DNA from: Zanthoxylum bungeanum
Taxonomy: Eukaryota; Streptophyta; Magnoliopsida; Sapindales; Rutaceae
DNA: 64,000 bases
Assembly: GCA_019454045.1 (NCBI GenBank)
Contig: SKCR01051311.1
Location: forward strand, 17,450 to 81,449
Direction of reading: 5' to 3'
A program made the translations under genes and the position numbers. Each line of letters begins with the position of its first letter. Position 1 is the first letter of the stretch. This document shows positions 19,225 to 30,264 of the stretch, one piece after another. The notes beneath the pieces are model-generated. The model did no database searches, was not told where the DNA came from, and saw only the letters and a list, made by a program, of their open reading frames with translations.

Positions 19225-22110
19225 ATAGCCAATCACTCAAGTGTCCTACACCCAAACTATGTACGGTTCACTCAAACTTCTGCTGAGGAAATGCTTTCGT
19301 CAGCGGATTGGCATGATTATCATCTGACGCGATTTATTCGATCATCATATCGTCACGATGTATGATCCGAACGAATCAGATGAATATTTGAAGTATATAT
19401 CTGGATCGTTGATGAGACCATTAATTCTTTAGCCTATGCTGAAGCCTAGCTCAGCTGCTAACAGAACTATTCCTAATCTGATTAGGATTATTATCGACCC
19501 AAAAGTCTTCTATTACTGCCTTAGCTGCAACAATATTCCGCTTTTGTTGTTTATTCGGTAACAGTATCTTGCATGGAAGATTTCCAGCTCACTGTTCCGC
19601 TATTCAAACTGTATAGTACCGTTATTACGACTTATAGTCGGTTTTATCGGTTAGGAAACTTGCAATAGTGAACCCAGTCACTTCAAGTTCTCATTCTCCA
19701 TTGCTTAAAAAGGTATCTTAGTTCATCTAAGATACTAAAGGATGTTCTTAACATCAATCCTGTGACTATCACTTGGATTGGCCTGATTGTGACTCCATAT
19801 GCTCAAAGCGTATGAGACACCAGGTCACGTAAATTTATTTCAATGTACGAGTTCTCGGAGAGTACTGACAACCTTTAGATCTATCCCAGTAGATATTTAT
19901 TCCTAGAATAAAGGTTGTTTCTCCCAAGAATTCTACGGAGAATTTTCATGAAAGCCAAGCTTTCACCGATTGTATTATGGGAATACATTTCCAAGAAATG
20001 ATATGTCATCATTATTCAGGACATTCACTGTAAGTGCCCTCCCACTAACCTCCTTATATACACAAGAATCATTTTCGTTTTGAATTAAATCATATACCAT
20101 TATGATTACATCAAAACGATAATTCCAAGAACCCTATGCTTGCTTCATTCCATCCATGGATCGATTAACTTGCAAACCTTGTTTGCTCGTTTTGGTACGA
20201 CAAAACCGTCAGGATGTTATAAACATCCTCCAAAAGGTTTCCGTTTAAGGAAAGCGATTTGGACGTTCAGCTGCCATATTTCATAAATGAAATATGATGT
20301 ATTAGCAAGCATTATCCAAATTGATTTAACCATGGCAACTAGTAAAAGGTTTCGTCGTAATTGACACAATGTTGATAACGATACCTTTTCGCTACAAGCC
20401 TAGCTTAGTACGTTGGTAGGTTGCCTTCCATGTTTGTCTTCCTTGAAGACTTATATAGTACCAATAGGCACAATGCCTTTTGGTACATCAACTAGTATCC
20501 AAACTTGGTTGGTATACATAGAATCCATTTCAGACTTCATGGCACTCTGCCAAAATAGGGAGTCGATACCTTGTATCACTTCCTCATACGTAATCAGTTC
20601 GTATTCCTTAATAAGATTAACATCTTTATGAGGTGAGATCAGAAACTCATACCTCCCAGGTTGTTTTCTGACTCTCTCCGACTATCGTGGTTCTTGTGTA
20701 TTCGAAGATTACTGGTATAGTTTCATCCTTGATGAACTATTTGTATTCCATTAAGGAATCGGTGCCTAGAATAGTATTACTCTGATTTTCATCGAGTTTT
20801 ACTTTCCTCCCACTTACCACTGCATATAGGTATTCCTCTTAGGAAAACCGCATGGCAAGCAACAATTACATTGTTCTCTAGTGATTTGTATAAGTACTAT
20901 AATTTGGTTTCCCTAAGATAACCAAAAAATTAGGCACTTATCCGATTTGGGTTCTGGTTTGTTATCATCCAAACTTATGCCTAGTATACCCAAATCTTCA
21001 GGAATGAGAAAACCCGGTTTCTTTCCTGTTCATATATAATATGAAGTCTGTCAAACAGATTTTCATGGAACCTTATTCAAAATAAGTTTTGCACTGATTA
21101 ATGCGTATCCTTTGAAGGAAATGGTAGCTCAGAGCGACCCATGATTAACCTTATCATGTCCAACAAAATTTGGTTTCTCCGTTCGGACACACCGTCAAAT
21201 TGACTTGTTCCGGGAGGAGTCCTCATTGAAAGAATACTATACTTTTTCAAGTATTTGAGAAATTTATTGCTTAAGTATTTTCATCATGGTCCAATCATGG
21301 TGTTTAATACTTTAGCCGATCTGTTTGTCTACTTCGTGTCGAAACTCTTTGAATTAATCAAAAGTTTCCGATTCGTGTTTCATAAGAAACATATAACCAT
21401 AACGCGATGCCACATCCGTAAAGGTCACGAAATATTCATATCCACATCTAGCCTAGCTAGACATGGGCCCACTTACGTCACTATGAACGAGGGCTAACAA
21501 ATCGGTGGCACTTGCACTTTTACTAAGTAAAAGGTGTTTTAGGCACTTTGCCCAATAAACTAGATTGATAGACATTATTTGAATGGAATCAAATCCGTCC
21601 TAGTATCCACTCTTCGAAAGTGTGGATATATGAGTCTTGTTTAATTGTGTCACAGACAACAATGCCACTTTTAAGTCTCAACTGATTAAATCAGTTTGAG
21701 CTATTTGTTTGTCATGTTATACGTTTGAGATTCTTTTATATTCAAAATATAAATACTGTTATTCACATCTAATGTGTTTATCTCAATATCATCTTTATAA
21801 AATGAAACACTTTAGTGCTCTAGAATATAAAGGTATATCCGCGACGGATTATACTCTGATATAGAGATAATATTTCTAGTCAAACTAGTTACATTTTAAC
21901 AGTTTTCTAATTTAGGTACACACCCGAAGGGTAGTTCCTAAACTTAGGTTTCTACGGTTAAAACATCAACTTTTGTCCCGTTTCCGATTCGTAGGTAAAT
22001 CTCAACTGAAGTCAGTATCCTGCTTTGAGCAGATTCTGCACACCAGTACATATTTATGTACCACATCCAGTATCTAAAATCCAATTTTAATACTAGTAGT
22101 GAACATGTTT
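19225..22110 (-). pseudogene. pol: Copia pol (protease, integrase, RT, RNase H), E0, degenerate
   Basis: Minus-strand fragments in the expected order: protease N-W-I-L-D-T-G-C-G-T near 22075; integrase G-P-M-S-S then G-Y-E-Y-F-V-T-F-T-D near 21450-21390; an RT segment with N-E-N-D-S-C-V-Y-K near 20070 followed by a damaged catalytic site (N-N-D-D where Y-V-D-D is expected); and the RNase H tail A-D-P-L-T-K-A-F-P-Q-Q near 19300, just before the PPT. Stops and shifts occur every few dozen codons. The closest relative in the window is the better preserved E3 pol at 42437-44663. Confidence 0.8.
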
Positions 22111-22764
22111 ATGACAAACATATTTGAAGCCGGAGCCTTGTACCGTCTTCAATTCCTTCATGTCTGCCTTGTCCATACGGCAGTCACGCTTCCAGTGACC
22201 CCATTTGCCACAGTTTAGGCAGACATCTTGGGATATGTCTTTTGTCTTCTTAGAAGATTATAATGATTTTGCCTTTGCCCCTTTTCCATATCCCAGAAGC
22301 CTTTGGCCAAGCCTTGGCCTTCCGGAATGTCGAAGTAAGATGCGCCTTGCGCTTCTTGCCCTATTGCAAACTCTGGTTTTGTCTCCTTGAGTATAGCCAT
22401 TAACTCTCCAAGAGTTTTCTATTGCAATTTGTACTTCTAAGATCTAAGGATAGATCTATGAAGATCCTTTAATTTCTTTATCATACTATAATGATCTAAT
22501 CCTTAGTTCTGACTAAGAAATTAAGGAGTCTTTGCGGCAAGCATAACAGATTAAGCACTAAAGTTATCATCACATGAATATTCCAAATATCATGTTCTAC
22601 TATTTGCTCAATTCCGGGCTTAGGCTCGAGACATCACTCTATCAAATAAATTAACTTCTCGGTTTTCAGGACTATCCTGAAGTTTTATTCCCAATTTGAA
22701 AATTAAAGTCGTTTAAATACATTTTCACCCAGGATTATGTTTTAAACACTAATCTTTCAATTAT
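22111..22764 (-). pseudogene. gag: Copia gag with an intact zinc knuckle (E0)
   Basis: Alignment with E3 gag places the start at 22764, where the ATG has become ATA (sequence CAATCAAG then ATA). The capsid part has many stops. The nucleocapsid knuckle at about 22220-22179 is intact: C-L-N-C-G-K-W-G-H-W-K-R-D-C, the CCHC form that binds element RNA. E3 has lost two of these residues. Non-functional as it stands. Confidence 0.75.
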
Positions 22765-25030
22765 CTTGATTGCTATAGTCGAACTTTCCAATCAAGGATT
22801 TTAGGTACTATTGATTATAATGATTACTATAGTCTAACTACATAATCAACTATAATTTAATTGGTTTAAATTCAATTATATTGATTACTATAATCCAATT
22901 ATAAAATCAACTATTGATTGAAATAGTTTGAATACGGTCCAACTGTTTATTTAAAACAACATTAAATATTAGTCCAACTAATATATAAATATATTTATTG
23001 ACGAAAAATTTGAAATGAGCGCGTATGGCAAGTAACTAAACGAACATTGCAAATTTAATACTTGCCTCCCACTATTTTTCGGCGAGCCTCTAACCCTCTG
23101 TGGAGTACTCGGGAAATCTTGTTTCCTAGTGGGCTAGGATCCCGTTAAATAACACACAATCTTGACTTTGGCCAACAAATTGTATGATAATTAACTAGGT
23201 AGATCTCTAAGATCAATTGGATCCCATCCAATTCCTAGATCCAGTAGGTGGACATCCAAGTCCGAAACATATATCTTATATATGCCAATATATCCAATAT
23301 ATTCCCTAACCTTTTTCCTCTGAATCAATTAAGCCTTAGCTTTGGCACAACAAACTTAATGATCCCAGTTAAGCGTGACACATTGACTATGGAAAGCTTC
23401 GTAATCAATGTCGATGGACAAGAAGTGATCTTGACTTTGGCCAACAAATCACAACTTGGACAAGACACCGATATGGAAAAAAGCCTTCATGATTCAAACT
23501 CATCCGCAACGGACAAAGGTCTTGACTTTGGCCAACAAACCAGTGCCAGTCTTGGATCTTGAGTAAGAATCACTCAATGGAAGGAAAAACGCTTAATATG
23601 TAGTGAGGATTTTTCGCGTAATTGGCAACCAATTAATTATCTTTGTTAAGGTCTCATCATCATACACCATTAAACATGCATTCTAAACACATAATAAGAC
23701 GCGTAAGTAAATAAATATAATAATGATATGTGGATGGATATTTAAACACATTGTTCCTAGAACAAATCTCTCCATTTCCTCTCTCCCGCTAGCACAAGTA
23801 TTACTTCTACCCCATTACATAACACTTCTAAAGAAACCTCATTTACTTTGAGGGGAATAGGTGAGAAGAGAAATACACAGAGTCAAGAGGTAATAGGCTG
23901 GACACGCAGGTCCAATTAATAAATTCTAAATTTATTACAACAATTTCCAAAATTGCCCTCACCCATCTAATACCCATCCGATATACATTATTCATACATT
24001 GCATCCATGTATTCACACAAGCATGTTATCAATCAATCTAATCCAATTAATTAATTTGAAAATTAATGACCATCCAATGTTCAAACAACGATTTGATTTT
24101 GTGCGAGTCAAACTCATTTTGCGAATAAGTACTCAAAGTACGAATTCTCGAATTATACTAAACTACAACATCAAATCCAATTCAATTTGTATTTAATAAT
24201 AATTCTTTATTTAATTATAAATTAAATATTTACACTTTTTAACGAGCCTTTACGACTTAGATTCTAAATCTAATCGTTACGGGTCTCGAAGCCCAATTAA
24301 CATCCAATGTCAATTTAATTAAAGTCCAATGGGCTTTTAATTAATTTCTAAATCACCCTTATTTGCCAAGAACCCATTAGGCCCAATTAAAATTAAAGGT
24401 CCATTAAGTCATAATTGGACTTTATGGATATGGTTTTGGGCCCAGTTGGATCCAACCAATTAGCCTAAACCAAACTTGGCCCAACTAAACCCATTAGGCC
24501 CAATTACAAATTTATAAGCCCAATTCCAAATTTAAGCCCAATTAATTTAATTTCAAAATTCCAAATTTCAAAATTAAATTAACCAAAGTGTATGCCATAA
24601 TCAATTAACCAAATTAATATTCACAAAATATCAATTTACTCAATTCATTATGCTAATCATCATCAACTTATGTCGAACACATTTGAATAAAAAAATCATA
24701 TCATTTTACATGCTTCATAGTCTCGGAATTTTAGGGTTTTTATTGTTTGATTCGGTTTCAATCCAATTAAATCCACAATCAAAATTACCCAAATGATTTT
24801 CAACTCATCCAATGATCAAAATCAAAAAATACCATGACTTAGGGCAACTCCAAGTATTCGGCCAAGCTTTAGTTTTTTGGGAAAATATGATCGAATCAAT
24901 ATTTCATGAAATTGATCATATACAACTTCAATACATCATCATTCAAGCATACTCAATCAATCAATTTTATCAAATCATGCTCAAATTGATTTTGCCCAAA
25001 TTTTACCCTAATTCTTTTCATGCTCAACCT
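22765..25030 (-). other. E0 5' leader with repeated motifs
   Basis: This is a non-coding leader of about 2.3 kb between PBS and gag. It holds a cluster of imperfect repeats of TTGATTACTATAGTC close to gag (about 22765-22960), the four-fold TTGGCCAA-type motif (23161-23540) and a block of GGGCCCAATTA-like sequence around 24280-24560. Short frames on either strand show no domain. A likely splice acceptor (..AACAG) lies at about 22943 on the minus strand. Confidence 0.6.
23161..23540 (-). repeat. Four-copy leader motif CTTTGGCCAACAA (E0)
   Basis: On the plus strand CTTGACTTTGGCCAACAAA occurs at 23161, 23430 and 23521, and a variant (CTTTGGCACAACAAAC) near 23336. The core TTGGCCAA is self-complementary. 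The same motif occurs four times in the E3 leader. Confidence 0.75.
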
Positions 25031-25043
25031 GTCTCTGATACCA
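25031..25043 (-). other. E0 primer binding site
   Basis: On the minus strand TGGTATCAGAGAC lies one base inside the LTR end. It matches the 3' end of initiator tRNA-Met, the usual copia primer. The duplicate at 44793-44805 reads TGGTATCAGAGCC, so copy 1 has one substitution. Confidence 0.85.
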
Positions 25044-25044
25044 T

Positions 25045-28000
25045 TGTTGGGTTTCTAGTTAGTCCCATGATCTATTTCAAGAAAGAAACATGTGCGAATA
25101 CAACAATGAAGAATGGCGGAATCATACTTACATTGATCGGATTTGGCGATGCGTTGAACACAAAAATCTTCAAGCTTTCCTCCAAGGTGGCTCACGGCAT
25201 TTGCTCCATTTTGTGGTCTAAAAATTCGGCCATGGTAGATAACCAAGCTCCAAGCTTTGTGTTGTGATTCCATGCCCACGGGTGGGTTTCCCTATCACCT
25301 TCGCAAGACTCCTAAAGTGTGCTAGCACCTCAGAAAAATTTACCGCAAATCTTTCCCATTGCTTCCCCTTTGTTCTCGGCATTTGCAGATTTTTAGGGGA
25401 AAAATGGCCCAAGGTCGAGAGATGCGAAGAGATAAGAAGAAGATAGAATGAGTTAAGTGTTGGTAGTTGGAGATTTGTGTATCTAATACACTTTGGACTT
25501 TCCAAAAGTACAAGGCATTTAAGCCTACAACCACTACCATCAATCACTCACAAATGACTAGTTGTCACATCACTCAAAGTGACTAGACATTACATCAATC
25601 AAAGTGACTAATGATTTGACGCTTGATGTGACTTATGGGCCGCACTTGAATTCGAAATGCGAGTGCGTCCGCAAACACTCCCGGGCTCGGGTTCGCTAAT
25701 TCCGAATTAACGAATTTTCCGTTGCGACGTAATTAAATCAAATTTAATTAAATAATTATACCTAGCAAAATTACTATTCACATCGCTAACGAATTAATTC
25801 AAAATTAACTCGTTCGCCCGAATTAAAATCTAATTTTAATTCCGCGTCGAAATCCAATTTCGTTTAATATATCAAATATATTAATTTATCGATTAATTCC
25901 AAATTAATCGTTCTCTCTCTTTAAATAATATTTTATCCCAGATAAAATATCTCTGTAATTAATCCCAGATTAATTTTCTCTCTCTTTAATTAATCCCAGC
26001 TTAATAAAGTGTGAGTCATACGTCATCGGTGAATCTTCGGGAAACGACCCATGAGATCCCCGGATATGTTGGTAGTAATCTGGTCGTCGGACTATCCGAA
26101 TGTTGGTTTCTATTATGGTCCCGGATCGATTATAAGCATGAAAAACATTGCGAATACATATCGACGAAGTTGCGGAATACTCACATCGATCGGTGAGACG
26201 ATTTTGAAGACGAATGGAGCCAAAAACGCTCACTGGTTTGGCGCCACTGCAGTGCAGAATTCTTCACTGGTTTGGGCGTGAAAATGGTCCTTCCGCAAGC
26301 TCCAAGCTTCATCGAACGGATCCCGCCTCATGGGTGGACTTCCCTAACACCTTCGCAACTCTCGTAAGTGTGCTAGCACTTGTGTTTTGCAACAAAACAC
26401 ACTCATTGCTTCCCATTAGGCTCACGGCAGTGAGCTGTGAAGAAGAAGGAGATGAAGCCCTTTTGGGCGTGAGATGGAGAGAGAATTGGTGAGGAAGTGT
26501 TATGGTTGACTTGGTAAATGAATTACCAAAATTTGCTTTATATATTTTCCAAAATATTAAGCAAATTACCATTTTATTTATCAAATAAAGTCAAATGGAA
26601 ATGGCTATCTCAACCACCAACACTATCTACAAAACACATCAACTATTCATTTCACTTTATTAAAGTGACATGTCTATCAATCACATCAATCAATCAATCA
26701 CATCACTCAAAGTGACATTTGATTTGACGCTTGATGTGACGAATGATTTGACGCTTGATGTGACTTGCGTTGCCGCACTCGAATTCGAAATACGAATGCG
26801 CTCGCAATTACATTCGGGCTCGGTTTCGCTAATTCCTAATTAGCGAGTTTTCCGTCGCGTCGTAATTAAATGATTACGCCTAGCGAATTCACTATTCACG
26901 TCGCTAACGAATTAATCCAAATTAATTCGTTCGCCCGAATTAAAATCCAATTTCAATTCCGCGTCGAAATCCAAATTCGTTTAATATATCGAATATATTA
27001 ATTTATCGATTAATTCCAAATTAATCGTTATCTCTCTCTAGACGATATTTTATCCAGATAAAATATCTCCGTAATTAATCCTAGATTAATTTTCTCTTTC
27101 TTCTATATAATCCCAGATTATTAATGAGTGCGAGTTATGCGTCATCGGTGCATTATCGGGAAGCGACCCATGAGATCCCCGGATAATTCGGCAGTAAATA
27201 CGGTCGTCGGAGTATCCGAATCACGTACGTACCAAGTACTACGTTTACCGATTTACGAGACAAGATCGGCTTCTAGCAAAGCACGAAGTCTATCCAATTC
27301 TCCGGTCATATTCTCTAAGAATATTTAAGATCTATATCAAGCGTAGTATACCAAGTATCGTGTATATCGGCCCAGTATCGGATAGTCACGTGCTAGGGCT
27401 GGGGCTGGATAAGTGTCTGCCCCGTCCGAAGCACATAACGGATGTCTGGTAACTAGTCTCTATAATCGGATATACATGACCTTGTCATAATATCCCGATG
27501 GTCGGCCAGCACTTAAGAGCACTAATACCGTATCCTGCGTGACATCATCTCCACTATGACTGAGTGATACTTCCGTCTTGACATCACACCCAATACTCTA
27601 CGATTCTCAATATACCCAGCATTGGCGTACACAGAACCGGTTAGAGTCCTAGACGACCTCACAAAAGTATACTGATTGTCGTAAGCATTAGCGGTGCAAG
27701 TCTCAGGTTAAGACCATACACACCTACCATGATGTCGGACTCCCATAGACACATAGTCATATACCAATGGGATTCCGAGGGGTCTATCCAGAGCGAAGCT
27801 GTTTCCCGTACCATCGGTGAAACACAACCTCCTATCGCACTTGCATGAGTATCCAATACCCAAATATATGAGAACTATGCCGTTGTGCCCTCACAACGCG
27901 CACAAGTGCAATACTAGCCTATTCCGCATTATCGATGTCCAGTCTCGATAATACTCCGGCTAGGGATATTTAATGATTAATCCTTCGTGGACTGATACTA

Positions 28001-29125
28001 TCTCATATCATTCTCAATCCAGGAACTAATCATAGGGACCTCTCTTCATTTATATATAAGGTGATCTAATCACAAATGATGAGAGTGCAATTTCCTTGTC
28101 ACATAGTTAATTTGTACAACAACACTATGATCTGTACAAATAGTGACGCTATGGGTCATGTTATCCAACACCGAACACATACGTACCTATTACTACGTTT
28201 TTACCGATTTACCAGACATGGTTGGCTTCTAGCAAAGCACCGTGCCTACCCAATTCTCCAGAAATATCCTTATAGGAATATGTGATCTATATCAGGCGTA
28301 GTATACGTAGTATTGCGTATTACTATCCAGCATCGGATGTCACGTGCAAGGCCTGGGGCTGGAATCGTTTCTTCCCCGTATGAAGCACATATCGGATCTC
28401 TGGTAACTAGTCTCTATAATCGGATAAACATGACCTAGTCATTTTATCCCGATGACTGCAGTACATAAGAGAACCAGTTCCGTATCCTACGTGATCATCA
28501 TCTCCACTATGACTGGAGTGATACTTCCATCTCGACATCACACCCAATACACTACGATTCTCAATATACCCAGACGAGGCGTACACAGAACCTGTTAAAG
28601 CCCTGTACGACCAAAACCAAAGTATATTGATTGTCGCAAGTATTAGCGGTGCAAGTCTCAGGTTAAGACCAAATACACCTACCCTGATTCGAACTTCCAT
28701 AGACACATAGTCATACTACAAATGGAATGCCGAGGGGTCTATCCAGAGCGAAGCTATTTCCGTACCATCGGTAAACACAACATCCTATTACACTTGCATG
28801 AGTATCCAATACCCAAAAATATGAGAACTATGCCGTTATGCTCCCACAACGCGCAGAAGTGTAATACTAGTCTTTTACGCATTATCGATGTCCAATCTCG
28901 ATAATACTCTAACTAGGGATATTTAAATGATTAAACCTTTATGGATTGATACTGTCTCATATCATCTCAATCCGGAACTAATCATATGGACCTTCTATCA
29001 TTTATACATCTTGGTAATCTAATTACAAATGATAAAAGAGCAATTTCCTTTGTCACATAGTTAATTTGTACAATAACACCATGATCTGTACAAATAGTGA
29101 TGCTATGGGTCATAATTGTCCAACA
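25045..29125 (-). mobile_element. E0 5' LTR, interrupted by solo LTR S1
   Basis: The plus strand reads TGTTGGGTTTCTAG at 25045 and ends ATTGTCCAACA at 29125. The LTR proper is 25045-26100 plus 28176-29125. Removing S1 and one CCGAA gives about 2.0 kb, matching the uninterrupted duplicate at 44807-46812. A conserved splice-donor-like GTAAGT lies on the minus strand near 25130. Confidence 0.9.
26096..28175 (-). mobile_element. Solo LTR S1 with CCGAA target-site duplication
   Basis: The LTR is 26101-28170 (2070 bp), plus-strand ends TGTTGGTTTCTATT and TTATCCAACA. It is flanked by CCGAA at 26096-26100 and 28171-28175. No PBS, PPT or internal sequence is present, so it is the product of LTR-LTR recombination. 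It is absent from the duplicate copy, where the sequence runs through GGACTATCCGAACAC. It belongs to a family related to the E0/E3 LTRs. Confidence 0.95.
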
Positions 29126-29238
29126 GTGATTTGCTTAAAATTTTAAAACAATTGAGTAAGAGCAACTTCATAATATTAAAATCCCATGTTATTATGAAAC
29201 ATTAATGAAAACATATTCCTAATTTTAACATTTTCTCT

Positions 29239-29244
29239 TAACAG
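29239..29244 (+). promoter_or_regulatory. Putative splice acceptor before E1 gag
   Basis: A pyrimidine run (TTTTCTCTTAACAG) ends 29 nt before the gag ATG. It could pair with the CAAGTAAGTA donor in the E1 LTR (34946 in the 3' LTR copy) to form a 5' UTR intron. Copy 2 keeps the AG at 46930 (TTAATAG). No transcript evidence is available from sequence alone. Confidence 0.45.
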
Positions 29245-29273
29245 GTGGGTTAAAATATTTCACAAACATTCAA

Positions 29274-30264
29274 ATGGCAAACAGAGTATTTCTTTATTCC
29301 ATCCTTGATGAGCATAAGCTCAAAGGGGACAACTACAATGACTTGTTTAGAAACCTTAAAATTGTCTTACGACAAGAAAATATTTTCTATGTTCTTGAAA
29401 GACCATTTCCCCCTGAACCCGCAGAAGATACTGATCAAGATACATTTGATGCTTGGAAGAAACACGTCGATGATGATGAGGAAGCATTTTGCATAATGCT
29501 TGGCTCTATGTCGGGCGAACTTCAGAAAGCTCATGAAGATATGGATGGTCAAACCATCATCTTTCACTTGAAGGAGTTGTATGCAACTTCCGTTCATACC
29601 GTGAGATTCCAAGTGTTATGTTCCTTACTCCAAACAAGGTATAAGGAAGGATCTGTTAGTGGACATGTGCTTAAGATGATTGGCCATATTGAAAAATTGG
29701 CCAACCTCGGGTTCATCATGGATCATGAGATAGGTCATGATCTAATTCTTCAGTTCTTACCAAAAGAATTCTCTAACTTTATTTTGCAGTTTCATCTGTC
29801 TGATAAAGAAGCTGCTTTAGAAGAATTGCACAGTCTGATAAAGCAAGCAGAAAAGGACTTAAAATCGGAGCTTAAAACCTCCGTCATGTTTATGGGTACG
29901 GACCTGAAGCCACGAGGCCCAAAGAAAAATAAGGGCAAGGCCAAGGCTCCAGATCACCTAAAGCCCAATGGTAAGGTGGATAAGAAAAAAGGAAAGGGAA
30001 ATGTTTCTTTTGTGGAAAGAAGGGTCATTGGAAGAAAGACTGCAGATCCTTGAAGGCCAAGGAAGTTAGGGAAGCCCAAGAGGCCAAGAATCCCAATGCT
30101 TCAGGTATGTTGTATATGATTGAACTAAATTCTCAAAACTCTGAACCTTCTACTTGGGTGCTTGACACCGGTTGTGGGACTCACTTGTGTAATAATGTGC
30201 AGGGCCTGAGAAATAGTAGGAGTCTCCGTCATGGGAGGTTGACTTACACATGGGTAATGGAGTA
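29274..30264 (+). pseudogene. gag: E1 gag and protease, one frameshift (copy 1)
   Basis: A 259-codon open frame starts at ATG 29274 and shows a copia capsid (UBN2-type). It has L-K-G-D-N-Y near the start, W-K-K-H-V-D-D-D-E-E, then basic K-K-N-K-G-K-A-K before the nucleocapsid. A shift just before 30000 moves the zinc knuckle into the next frame, where C-F-F-C-G-K-K-G-H-W-K-K-D-C (30002-30043) is intact. The protease active site L-D-T-G-C-G-T is at about 30161-30178, and its frame stops at 30263. The capsid is the best preserved copia ORF in the window; its duplicate differs by a few residues. Confidence 0.88.

Larger units (their letters stand above)
17642..29125 (-). mobile_element. Element E0: Ty1/copia element on the minus strand
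   Basis: On the minus strand the order is 5' LTR (29125-25045, split by solo LTR S1), PBS (25043-25031), long leader, gag, protease, integrase, RT-RNase H (to about 19225), PPT and 3' LTR (19208-17642, truncated). It is closely related to E3. Its right flank starts GTGAT at 29126; the left flank was lost with the LTR end, so no target-site duplication can be tested. Confidence 0.85.

Noticed and set aside
25031..25043. tRNA-like sequence as a tRNA gene
   Set aside because: Only 13 nt complementary to the tRNA 3' end, exactly at the LTR border; it is a primer binding site.
25055..25547. Overlapping frames on both strands, repeated at 44817-45309
   Set aside because: They lie inside the E0 5' LTR and are duplicated with it; there is no coding domain.
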